DNA of 18,864 nt from DALYJJ01 sp031969915 (lineage in GTDB: Bacteria > Acidobacteriota > Terriglobia > Bryobacterales > Bryobacteraceae): positions 1-18,864 of the forward strand of contig DALYJJ010000118.1 in the NCBI GenBank assembly GCA_031969915.1, written 5' to 3'. Position numbers and translations under genes: made by a program. This document shows, one piece after another, positions 10,148 through 16,983 of the stretch. The notes under the pieces are model-generated. The model saw only the letters and a list, made by a program, of their open reading frames with translations. It ran no database searches and was not told where the DNA came from. Positions within the stretch are counted from its first letter, which is position 1. Each line of letters starts with the position of its first letter.

Positions 10148-10216
10148 ATGAGCGCTCCCGTGCCGCCCCGGTTGCTCGGCCCGGCCCGCCGCCGGTGGGT
10201 CCCGTGCCCGCCGTGA
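10148..10216 (+). CDS. Possible 22-codon leader ORF overlapping the dinB start
   Basis: ATG 10148 opens a frame rich in Pro and Arg (MSAPVPPRLLGPARRRWVPC, then PP) that ends with TGA at 10214-10216. The stop overlaps the preferred GTG start of dinB at 10213 (GTGA), the arrangement typical of translational coupling. The composition may simply reflect local GC-rich sequence, and there is no strong ribosome binding site. It may be an unexpressed frame. Confidence 0.2.
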   Translation: MSAPVPPRLLGPARRRWVPCPP

Positions 10217-11454
10217 AACGCCTCTTCCACGTCGACATGGACGCCTTCTTCGTCTCCGTCGAAGAACTCTTCGATCCATCCCTCAAGGGCAAAGCCGTGG
10301 TGGTGGGCGGCCGGCCCGACCAGCGCGGCGTCGTCTCGGCGGCCTCCTACGAAGCGCGGAAGTTCGGCGTTCACTCGGCCATGCCCTTGCGCACGGCCGC
10401 CAGACTCTGCCCGCACGCGGTCTTCGTCGACGGCCATCCAGGCCGCTACCGCGAATACTCCCACCGCGTCTTTGCGGTGCTGAACCTCTTCTCGCCGGTG
10501 GTGGAAATGGCCTCCATCGACGAAGCGTACCTCGACGTCACCGGAACCGAACGCCTGCTCGGTCCTCCCCTCGCCGCCGCCCACCGCCTGCACGAAACCA
10601 TGAAGCGCGAGACGCAGTTGAACTGCTCGATCGGCATCTCTGCTTCGCGCATGGTCGCGAAAGTGGCCTCCGACCAGGCCAAGCCGAACGGCGTCCTCTG
10701 GATTCTCCCCGGTTGCGAGGCCGCCTTCCTCGCCCCACTCGATGTCCGCCGGATCCCCGGAGTGGGCAAGGTCACCGAAAAGAACCTGCACGATCTCGGT
10801 ATCCGCAAGGTGGGCGACCTCGCCCGGCTCGAGGAAGGCTTCCTCGAAAACCGCTTCGGCAAATGGGGCCTGGCGCTCGCCGGCAAGTCGCGCGGCCTCG
10901 ACGCCGGCGGCTGGTTCGATTCCGAAATCGGCGAAGCGGGCGACCCCAAGTCGATCAGTCATGAGCACACCTTCAACGAAGACACGGCCGATCCCCAGGT
11001 GCTCGAAGCCACGCTCACCCGCCTCTCGGAGATGGTGGCGCGCCGCCTGCGCGATCACCGCCTCCACGCCCGCACCGTGCAGATCAAGCTGCGCTACTCC
11101 GACTTCACCACGCTCACTCGCGCCCACTCCCTCAGCCATCCCACGCAACTCGATACGGAGCTGATCGCCGAGAGCCGCGCCCTGTTCCGCGCCAACTGGA
11201 AGAAAGGCGCCACGGTGCGCTTGCTCGGCGTGCACGCCGGCAACCTCGAGCGCACCGAGGGCCAACTCGACCTGCTCGAAGGCGAGCGCAGCGAGCGCTG
11301 GCGTCACGCTCTCGAGGCCGTCGATAAGCTCCGCGACCGCTATGGCGAGCGCAGCGTCTCGCTTGCCGCCGGCCTCCAGGGTGGCTTTCGCGAACGGGTC
11401 CACGAGAACCCCGCCGGCCTGCCCGGCAAGGATCCCAAGAAGCCGGGCCCGTGA
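10213..11454 (+). CDS. dinB: DNA polymerase IV (Y-family)
   Basis: 413 residues from GTG 10213. It is an error-prone polymerase for translesion synthesis. Metal-binding Asp8 lies in FHVDMDAFF, Asp103-Glu104 in EMASIDEAYLDV, and the steric-gate position is in AFF (residues 11-13), the same numbering as E. coli DinB. The thumb helix-hairpin-helix reads RRIPGVGKVTEKNLHDLGI (179-197) and the little finger contains SISHEHTFNEDT. QLDLL at 351-355 is a good beta-clamp-binding motif. About 58 residues follow that motif, a longer tail than in E. coli. Starts at GTG 10195 or 10204 are possible but add residues without homology. No SOS box is evident. Confidence 0.96.
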   Translation: MKRLFHVDMDAFFVSVEELFDPSLKGKAVVVGGRPDQRGVVSAASYEARKFGVHSAMPLRTAARLCPHAVFVDGHPGRYREYSHRVFAVLNLFSPVVEMASIDEAYLDVTGTERLLGPPLAAAHRLHETMKRETQLNCSIGISASRMVAKVASDQAKPNGVLWILPGCEAAFLAPLDVRRIPGVGKVTEKNLHDLGIRKVGDLARLEEGFLENRFGKWGLALAGKSRGLDAGGWFDSEIGEAGDPKSISHEHTFNEDTADPQVLEATLTRLSEMVARRLRDHRLHARTVQIKLRYSDFTTLTRAHSLSHPTQLDTELIAESRALFRANWKKGATVRLLGVHAGNLERTEGQLDLLEGERSERWRHALEAVDKLRDRYGERSVSLAAGLQGGFRERVHENPAGLPGKDPKKPGP

Positions 11455-11460
11455 CATAAT
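11455..11460 (+). promoter_or_regulatory. Candidate -10 element for the patatin-like gene
   Basis: CATAAT directly after the dinB stop, 24 bases before GTG 11485. No -35 match is visible, so co-transcription with dinB is also possible. Confidence 0.25.
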
Positions 11461-11468
11461 ATCCTGCC

Positions 11469-11475
11469 GGAGGAG
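11469..11475 (+). promoter_or_regulatory. Strong ribosome binding site for the patatin-like gene
   Basis: GGAGGAG, 9-11 bases before GTG 11485. It is one of the best matches in the window and fixes the GTG as the start. Confidence 0.6.
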
Positions 11476-11484
11476 ACAGTCATC

Positions 11485-12450
11485 GTGGGAAAAACCGTTC
11501 GTATTTTGTCCATCGACGGGGGAGGTATTCGCGGCATCATCCCCGCCGCGCTGCTGGCCGCCCTGGAGCACCGGACAAAACGGCCCATCGCCGAGTCGTT
11601 CGATCTCATCGCCGGCACGTCCACGGGAGGAATTCTGGCTCTCGCCCTGACCAAGCCCGGAGCGGACGGCAAGCCCCAGTTCACCGCCGAGCAAATGACC
11701 GATCTGTACCTCAAGGAAGGCAGCAAGATCTTCCCCACCATGACCTTTCACATGCTCAGCGACCTGCTGGAAGAGAAGTATCCGTCCGAGGGCATTGAGG
11801 GCGTACTGGCGCAGTACTTCGGCAACGCCATGCTCGCCGATGCGATCACCAACGTGGTCATTACGTCCTACGAGATTGAGCGCCGCCTGCCCTTCTTCTT
11901 CCGCAGCGAACGGGCGAAGGCCGATCCGGGCTACAACTTCCCGATGGCCAAGGTGGCCCGCGCTACTTCCGCCGCGCCTACTTACTTCGAGCCGCTCAAA
12001 CTTGACGAGGCCGGAGGCGCCGATTACTACGGCCTCATCGACGGCGGCGTGTTCGCCAATAACCCGGCCATGTGCGGCTACGTCGACGCGCGGCGTTTGT
12101 TTCCCGACGCAACCGACTTCGTCATCGCCAGCCTCGGCACGGGTTCGCTGATCAAACGGATTCCGGTAGAGAAAGCCCAGGGCTGGGGCCTGGTGAAATG
12201 GGCGCGTCCGATCCTCGACATCATGTTCGACGGCGTGAGCGCCACGGTCGACTACCAGATGCGGCAACTGTTCCCGCCCACCGCTTCCGGCAAGCGCTAC
12301 TTCCGGTTCCAGATCGACCTGCAGCCTCAGAACGAAGAAATGGACAACACGTCGCCGGAGAACCTCCGTTCCCTGCGGCTGCTCGGCGAGCAGTTGGTGC
12401 GCAATTCGCGCGACGACCTCGACCTGCTGGCGGCGGCGCTGGCGCGGTAA
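11485..12450 (+). CDS. Patatin-like phospholipase
   Basis: 321 residues. It should be a cytoplasmic Ser-Asp dyad lipid acyl hydrolase. The glycine-rich oxyanion loop is at 11-17 (LSIDGGGIRGIIPA), the nucleophile elbow GTSTG has Ser46, and the catalytic Asp186 is in LIDGGVFANNP. ARATSAAPTYFEP (159-171) is also characteristic. No signal peptide or membrane segment is present. Patatins of this general type act on membrane phospholipids; some are effectors in CBASS defence, but no nucleotide cyclase, ubiquitin-like or TIR gene lies next to it. It follows dinB on the same strand with 30 bases between, and has its own ribosome binding site. Physiological role unknown. Confidence 0.93.
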   Translation: MGKTVRILSIDGGGIRGIIPAALLAALEHRTKRPIAESFDLIAGTSTGGILALALTKPGADGKPQFTAEQMTDLYLKEGSKIFPTMTFHMLSDLLEEKYPSEGIEGVLAQYFGNAMLADAITNVVITSYEIERRLPFFFRSERAKADPGYNFPMAKVARATSAAPTYFEPLKLDEAGGADYYGLIDGGVFANNPAMCGYVDARRLFPDATDFVIASLGTGSLIKRIPVEKAQGWGLVKWARPILDIMFDGVSATVDYQMRQLFPPTASGKRYFRFQIDLQPQNEEMDNTSPENLRSLRLLGEQLVRNSRDDLDLLAAALAR

Positions 12451-12486
12451 GGACGCCCCCAGGCCGCGGCTCCGGGTCTCTCCGGG

Positions 12487-13065
12487 CTACGTCAAGGTGT
12501 CAACCGGAAAAAAGAAGTGCGTCGAATCCGCCCAGGCATCCGGGTGAATTCCGGTGTATTTTCCGCCCATCAGCAGCACGAATTTTTGCGGATTCCCTTG
12601 GAAATCCGTGGGCTGAAAACGGTCCACCGGGGTAATCGCCTTCGGCGCCAGCCGGCCCGCGGCGTTGAACTTCCCGAGGTCGTTCATCCATTCCAACCCT
12701 TTGCCGTCGGTCAGCGAAACCGACAGGTGCGCCCGGTTCTCCCGGGGGAAGTTCCTTGGGCTCGGCTTGTCGCCCTTGGTCTTCACGCGAACCACGACGT
12801 GCCCACTCTGGTAGAAGATCTGCCGTCCCGGCGGATTCCACTCCGATTCGTTGACCTTCGCGAAGCCGAGCTCCGCGAGGGCATGTTGCAGATCGGCGAG
12901 CGTTCCCATGCGCACCCGCCCGGCCCCGTCGATGATCCGCTGCACCAGGAGCCGCCCTAATTCCTTTGCGCCCTGCCATGGTCCGCCCGTGCCGCCGCCT
13001 TGTAACACCGCCGCCTGCCCCCAGGCCGCCCGCGCCTTGTCGAGTGCCTTCGCCATGTCCGCCAT
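12487..13065 (-). CDS. Unknown 192-residue protein, possibly related to polymorphic-toxin C-terminal domains
   Basis: Not confidently recognised. Residues 1-50 are Ala/Gly-rich. Then MGTLADLQHALAELGFAKV, GRQIFYQSGHVVVRVKTKGD, RENRAHLSVSLTDGKGLEW and NDLGKFNAAGRLAPKAITP follow. This order (helix-GF-strand, VRVKTKG, HLSVSL, D/KF.A.G) reminds me of C-terminal domains of secreted Rhs-type polymorphic toxins, but this rests on memory of patterns only. The protein has no N-terminal export or repeat region, so it is not a normal toxin carrier. The end contains QKFVLLMGGKYTGIHPDAW and FFFPVD. ATG 13065 or 13056 may be the start; a perfect TATAAT overlaps the first. It converges with the patatin gene (36 bases between) and diverges from the secreted protein gene. 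Confidence 0.7.
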   Translation of the reverse strand: MADMAKALDKARAAWGQAAVLQGGGTGGPWQGAKELGRLLVQRIIDGAGRVRMGTLADLQHALAELGFAKVNESEWNPPGRQIFYQSGHVVVRVKTKGDKPSPRNFPRENRAHLSVSLTDGKGLEWMNDLGKFNAAGRLAPKAITPVDRFQPTDFQGNPQKFVLLMGGKYTGIHPDAWADSTHFFFPVDTLT

Positions 13066-13069
13066 TATA
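13064..13069 (-). promoter_or_regulatory. Perfect TATAAT overlapping the ATG of the 13065 gene
   Basis: The minus strand reads CCTATAATGGCGGACATG. If TATAAT is a -10 box, transcription would begin near 13057, at or next to ATG 13056, giving a leaderless message. TTTTCC lies 17 bases upstream and is only a weak -35 match. Confidence 0.4.
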
Positions 13070-13151
13070 GGGGCAGCGGCGAAGAGGGAAAAGGAAAAAA
13101 GCGGCCCGGCCCGGCGTGGTACGCTCGTTTCTCCTGGATTCAGGCGAACCC

Positions 13152-14120
13152 ATGGTTGTTCGGCCCCCCGCCTTGTTGATTAGGATGTTGGTTGCGATGG
13201 CCGCCGCCGGCGCCCTTGTGTCCCATTGCGCCGCCCAGACCATCCAGCCCGCCGGCTGGTTCGACGTCGCGCCGTCCATCGACTCCGCCCGCCTGGCCGA
13301 TTTCGATCTGCAACCGTCCGGGTTGTTGTTTCTCTTCTCCTCCAAGACCCAATCGGAAGCGGTCGTGCTCGGGTCCGATCATCGTGAGGCCGCGCGCTGG
13401 CGGCTCGGGGGCCGGCGGCGCATGGGCCGCCTCTTTCCCAACCGGCGGGTCGCGCTCGAGGAGCCCAAGCGGCGCGGCGTTCGGCAGGTGTGCGAGTACA
13501 CCCTGGCGGGGCAGCGGCTCGACCGTTGTTATCCCACCGGCGACGAAATCGCGTCGATCGAGGTGGCCGGTGCCGGGCTGATTGGTTTGGGCGATCAGAG
13601 GATTCACTATCTAGCGCCCAAGGGGAACGCAGCGCATGAGATCGGGGCGCTGTTCCTGGGCGAGCCGCCGTGGCTCACTGCATCCGATGGCCGGACGCTC
13701 TTCGCCGTCTCCGAAGTGGACGCCACGCTGACGGCCGTCAACCTGACGGACGCTTCGCGCGGTTACGCCACCCTGCTTTCGCCGCGCCTCGCCGCGGCCA
13801 ACGCAACCCGGCTGGGGGATCCGGCGGTCGTCGCCCGGTTCACAGCATCGAACCAGCGGGTCTTCTGCGTCCCGGGGGGCTACCGTATCGCCGAGGGCCT
13901 CCCAGTGGAGGTGTTCAGTTCCCGAGGCGCGCCACTCGCCGCACTCACTCTCACCGTTCCACGGTTCGGTGACCTACGCCGCGCTCCGGCGAAGGGAAGC
14001 CGCCCGCAAGACCCGATTGGATATCCGGCTGCGAACTTCCTGCGCGTCGCTGGGTCGCGCCTCTACCTGGTGGATCAGTTCGCGGTCCGGGTTGTCTACT
14101 ACGAGTTGCCCGGCGAGTGA
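13152..14120 (+). CDS. Secreted protein of unknown function, possibly beta-propeller
   Basis: 322 residues from ATG 13152. The N-terminus RPPALLIRMLVAMAAAGALV followed by SHCAAQ is a signal peptide; SHC does not fit a lipobox well, so cleavage after CAA by signal peptidase I is more likely. The mature part is rich in short strand-like repeats: LADFDLQPSGLLFLFS, LIGLGDQRIHYLAP, TLFAVSEVDATLTAVNL, LYLVDQFAVRVVYYELP. These suggest a propeller-type periplasmic or extracellular protein. No catalytic motif is seen. GTG 13116 would lengthen the protein by 12 residues but would precede the signal peptide awkwardly. It converges with the AAA+ gene, 14 bases away. Confidence 0.75.
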   Translation: MVVRPPALLIRMLVAMAAAGALVSHCAAQTIQPAGWFDVAPSIDSARLADFDLQPSGLLFLFSSKTQSEAVVLGSDHREAARWRLGGRRRMGRLFPNRRVALEEPKRRGVRQVCEYTLAGQRLDRCYPTGDEIASIEVAGAGLIGLGDQRIHYLAPKGNAAHEIGALFLGEPPWLTASDGRTLFAVSEVDATLTAVNLTDASRGYATLLSPRLAAANATRLGDPAVVARFTASNQRVFCVPGGYRIAEGLPVEVFSSRGAPLAALTLTVPRFGDLRRAPAKGSRPQDPIGYPAANFLRVAGSRLYLVDQFAVRVVYYELPGE

Positions 14121-14134
14121 GCGGCAGCCTTCGC

Positions 14135-15313
14135 TCAATTCCGTTTCGAGGCGCGGGCGTTCGCCGGACGCCCCATCTCGTGCACCGCCGAGTGCGCAAA
14201 GGCGCCGTGCGTGAGCGCCGTCGAGTGGTCCGCCATCTCCGCCATCGCGTGCGTCGGGATCCCCTCGGCTTCCTTCACGAAGGTCATGCAGTCACCCCCG
14301 GCGTTGTAGTCCACGCGGATCCAGTCTCCGCAACGCACCTGGTCCGTCGCCAGAAGGTTCGACATCGGCTGCACCAGCAGCCGCTCAATCGCCCGCTTCA
14401 GATGGCGCGCTCCGTATCGCGCGTCCGTGCCCTGGTGCAACAGGTAGTTCTTGGCGCCTTCGGTCGCCGTGAACACAAAACTCCGTTCCGGCGCCGCGTT
14501 GAAGATCCGCTGCTGGACCATGTTGAGTTCGATGTCCAGGATCTTCTTGAGTTCGCTTTCGCCCAGCGGCTTGAAGACCACGATCTTGTCCAGCCGGTTG
14601 ACAAACTCCGGCGTGAACTTCCGCCGCGCCGCTTCCACGCCGCTCTTCATGATCTTGCTCGTGAGCTTGTCGTCGAACACAACCGGTGCGCCGTTTTGGG
14701 ACGCACACGCGTCGAATCCCAGTTTGGGACTCACGAGTTGTGCCATTTCGGTGGCGCCGAGGTTGCTCGTCATGAAGATCATCGCCCGCGAGAAATCCAC
14801 CTTGCGGTTGTCTCCGAGCGTCAGCGTCGCTTTATCGAGGATCCCCAGCAGCAGGTTCCACAAGGCGTCGCTCGCCTTCTCGATTTCATCGAACAGCACG
14901 AAACTGATTTTGATTTTGTCCGTGTGGAACTGGTTCAGCACTTCCTGGCTCAGCAGCGGGTGCGTCTCCCGGTGGCCAAGGTAACCCGGAGGTGACCCGA
15001 TCAGCTTCGCAATCTCGTGACTATGCTGGAATTCCGCGCAATCCACCTTGATGACCGCGCGCGTCGTTCCCACCAGGCTCTCCGCCGCAGCTTCCACAAT
15101 CCGCGTCTTCCCCGAGCCCGTCGGGCCCAGGAACAGGAAGTTGCCCACCGGCCGCCCCGGTGAGCACATCGCGGTCAGGTGCATTTGATAGATGTTGACA
15201 ATCTGTTCGATCGCCTCGTCTTGCCCGACGATCAGTTTGCGCAGGTTCGATTCGAGCGTTTCCGCCTCGCGGCCCGTTCTGGTTGGATCCAGTGTCTGGT
15301 TGAGCCTGACCAT
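14135..15313 (-). CDS. Stand-alone ClpB/ClpA-D2-like AAA+ ATPase
   Basis: 392 residues from ATG 15313. It has one AAA+ module of the Clp/Hsp100 second-domain type: Walker A GPTGSGKT (63-70), pore loop GSPPGYLGH (106-114), Walker B FVLFDEIEKA (138-147), sensor 1 MTSNLGA (181-187), arginine finger FTPEFVNRLD (233-242) and sensor 2 YGARHLKRAIERL (300-312). The N-domain, the first AAA domain and the middle domain of ClpB are absent, and there is no ClpX zinc finger or ClpP-binding IGF loop that I can see. The tail (residues 350-392) is His/Ala-rich and not typical. The role is probably remodelling or unfolding of proteins; the partner is unknown. The frame is open to 15397, but the ribosome binding site supports 15313. 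Confidence 0.9.
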   Translation of the reverse strand: MVRLNQTLDPTRTGREAETLESNLRKLIVGQDEAIEQIVNIYQMHLTAMCSPGRPVGNFLFLGPTGSGKTRIVEAAAESLVGTTRAVIKVDCAEFQHSHEIAKLIGSPPGYLGHRETHPLLSQEVLNQFHTDKIKISFVLFDEIEKASDALWNLLLGILDKATLTLGDNRKVDFSRAMIFMTSNLGATEMAQLVSPKLGFDACASQNGAPVVFDDKLTSKIMKSGVEAARRKFTPEFVNRLDKIVVFKPLGESELKKILDIELNMVQQRIFNAAPERSFVFTATEGAKNYLLHQGTDARYGARHLKRAIERLLVQPMSNLLATDQVRCGDWIRVDYNAGGDCMTFVKEAEGIPTHAMAEMADHSTALTHGAFAHSAVHEMGRPANARASKRN

Positions 15314-15320
15314 GTTGACT

Positions 15321-15329
15321 TCCCCTTTC
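15321..15329 (-). promoter_or_regulatory. Ribosome binding site deciding the AAA+ start at 15313
   Basis: GAAAGGGGA on the minus strand, 7 bases before ATG 15313. The upstream ATGs in the frame (15397, 15385) have no such site. Confidence 0.55.
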
Positions 15330-15393
15330 AATCGCGGCCTCACACCTCTTGCAGCAATCGAAAGACCATCTTTGCGAGGCGCCATCGTTCTCC

Positions 15394-16113
15394 TCACTTC
15401 CTCGGTTTCGACGGGCGCAGTTCGACATTGCTGATCAATGTCCGCTCAGCCATGGACAGCACCATCACCACTACTTCCGCCACATCCTCTGGTGCGATCT
15501 TCCAGTCCGCTCCTCCGCCACTGCGGAACTCCGTCGACACGCTCCCCGGCGCGATCGTCGAGACGCGTATGTTGTCGTAACGCACGTCCAGCATCATCGC
15601 TTCCGTAAATCCGTTCAGTCCAAACTTCGAGGCGTTGTACGCGCTGCCCCCGGCGAACGCGTTCTTTCCAGCAAGGCTACTAATGTTGACGATGAATCCA
15701 CCGCCGCGGTTTCTCATCCGCCGCACCGCCTCCCGGCTGGAGAGAAACGTGCCCGTGAGATTCGTGTCGAGCACCGCCCGCCACTGATCCGGGGTGATCT
15801 CTCCCACGTTCGCGAACAAACCGACGCCGGCGTTGTTCACCAGCACATCCACTCCCCCAAGCCGCTCATCCACAACTGCAAAGAACTTCTCAATCTCCTC
15901 ACTGCTGGTTATATCGGCTGCAAATCCGGCTACTTTATCCGCACGGCCGGTTGTTTCCGTCAACTCGCGCAGCGCGCGGTCCACCCCCTCCGCCGTCCGC
16001 CCGCAGAACGCCACCGCCATCCCTTCCTCCAGCAGACGCTTCACGATCTGGAATCCGATGCCTCGCGTACCCCCCGTTACCACCGCCGTCTTCCCCGCCA
16101 AAACCTTGCTCAT
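15394..16113 (-). CDS. Short-chain dehydrogenase/reductase (classical SDR)
   Basis: 239 residues from ATG 16113. The NAD(P) motif TGGTRGIG is at 13-20, the NNAG structural motif at 93-96, a Ser of the catalytic triad in NISSLAG (about 145-146), and YNASK with Tyr159 and Lys163. APGSVSTEF follows the active site as usual. The context offers no substrate: FabG-like ketoacyl reduction, sugar or alcohol oxidation are all possible. The start is supported by AAGGAAGG 5 bases upstream; the frame is open to 16260 but that extension lacks homology and overlaps the divergent hemX-like gene. The stop lies 80 bases before the AAA+ gene on the same strand, so co-transcription is possible. Confidence 0.93.
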   Translation of the reverse strand: MSKVLAGKTAVVTGGTRGIGFQIVKRLLEEGMAVAFCGRTAEGVDRALRELTETTGRADKVAGFAADITSSEEIEKFFAVVDERLGGVDVLVNNAGVGLFANVGEITPDQWRAVLDTNLTGTFLSSREAVRRMRNRGGGFIVNISSLAGKNAFAGGSAYNASKFGLNGFTEAMMLDVRYDNIRVSTIAPGSVSTEFRSGGGADWKIAPEDVAEVVVMVLSMAERTLISNVELRPSKPRK

Positions 16114-16118
16114 CAAAG

Positions 16119-16127
16119 CCTTCCTTT
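16119..16127 (-). promoter_or_regulatory. Ribosome binding site deciding the SDR start at 16113
   Basis: AAAGGAAGG on the minus strand, 5 bases before ATG 16113. Confidence 0.55.
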
Positions 16128-16137
16128 CTTCCCACGC

Positions 16138-16143
16138 TATACT
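16138..16143 (+). promoter_or_regulatory. Candidate -10 element for the hemX-hemA-hemC block
   Basis: TATACT, 18 bases before ATG 16162, implying a leader of only about 12 bases. No -35 match is visible at 16-18 bases. The divergent SDR gene starts 24 bases away on the other side. Confidence 0.4.
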
Positions 16144-16161
16144 GGTGTTTCCTGAGTCCGC

Positions 16162-16983
16162 ATGCACGAAACGAGTGTTTTCTGGCTCCGCGTCGCCGCC
16201 GCCCTCTACTCCCTTGGACTCCTCCATGCCATCCTCACCGTCCTGCGCGGTAAAGTTCAACTCTTCCGTCCGGCGCTAGCGGCCTTCGTCGTCGCCTTCG
16301 TCCTCCACGCCGTGTCCCTGGTGGAGATGACCTGGGCGCTCGGGCACCTTCCTGTGAACAACTTCTACGAATCCGTTTCCCTCTGCGGATTCCTGATCGC
16401 CGCCCTATTCCTCACCGTCCACTGGCGCTATCAGTTCGCCAGTCTCGGCGTCTTCCTCTTCCCCCTTGTCTTCCTCATGACCCTGGTCGGCGGCATGGAG
16501 ATCCCGGTCTCCACCTGGTCCGATGCCCGCGTCCGCGACGCCTGGCTTCTGCTCCACGTCCTGCTCGTCCTGAGCGGTTACGCCGCCCTCGCCCTCACCG
16601 CCGTGGCCAGCGTCTTCTATTTGATTCAGGAACGCCACCTGAAGAGCAAGAAACGGCGCACCGGTTTTCTGGAGCGTCTGCCCCCGCTGGGCGCGCTCGA
16701 CGAGTTGATCACCACCTCCATGGGCTTCGGCTTCGTCTTCATCACCCTGGCCGTCATCGCCGGCAGCACCTGGGCTTTCATTGAGAGCGGCACCAAGTGG
16801 ATCGGTGAAGCGAAAATCGCCATCTCCCTGCTCACGTGGGGCTTCTATTTATTAATGGTGTTTCTGCGGATGACCGCCGGCTGGCGGGGGCGCAAAGCGG
16901 CGATCATGGCCATCACCGTCCTCGGCTGCTCCGCGCTCACCTGGGCCGCCCATGTCGGCTTGCGCCCGATCCTTTCGAAATGA
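16162..16983 (+). CDS. hemX: HemX/CcsA-like cytochrome c assembly membrane protein
   Basis: 273 residues with about eight predicted membrane helices, of the cytochrome c assembly (CcsA/CcmC/HemX) family. Conserved-looking positions include HAVSLVEM...NNFYESVSLCGF near the N-terminus and DAWLLLHVLLVLSGYAALAL (about 127-150), with the family histidine. The tryptophan-rich WWD/WDPKE haem-binding segment of true CcsA is missing; the equivalent region reads KWIGEAKIAISLLTWGFYLL. That, and the position directly before hemA, favours HemX, a proposed modulator of glutamyl-tRNA reductase, over a cytochrome c synthetase component. Its stop overlaps the hemA start (ATGA). No Shine-Dalgarno is evident at ATG 16162. 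Confidence 0.85.
   Translation: MHETSVFWLRVAAALYSLGLLHAILTVLRGKVQLFRPALAAFVVAFVLHAVSLVEMTWALGHLPVNNFYESVSLCGFLIAALFLTVHWRYQFASLGVFLFPLVFLMTLVGGMEIPVSTWSDARVRDAWLLLHVLLVLSGYAALALTAVASVFYLIQERHLKSKKRRTGFLERLPPLGALDELITTSMGFGFVFITLAVIAGSTWAFIESGTKWIGEAKIAISLLTWGFYLLMVFLRMTAGWRGRKAAIMAITVLGCSALTWAAHVGLRPILSK

Noticed and set aside
10119..10212. LexA/SOS box upstream of dinB
   Set aside because: No palindromic operator of the known proteobacterial or Gram-positive types is visible in the gap.
10063..12267. 734-codon open frame on the minus strand opposite prmC, dinB and the patatin gene
   Set aside because: It spans three real genes in antisense and has shadow-like composition.
11485..12450. CBASS defence operon built on the patatin-like protein
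   Set aside because: No nucleotide cyclase, Cap2/Cap3-like or other defence gene is adjacent, and the sequence fits the general patatin family.
12451..12486. Terminator between the convergent patatin and unknown genes
   Set aside because: Only a CCGG/CCGG 4-bp stem is present, and no T-run follows on either strand.
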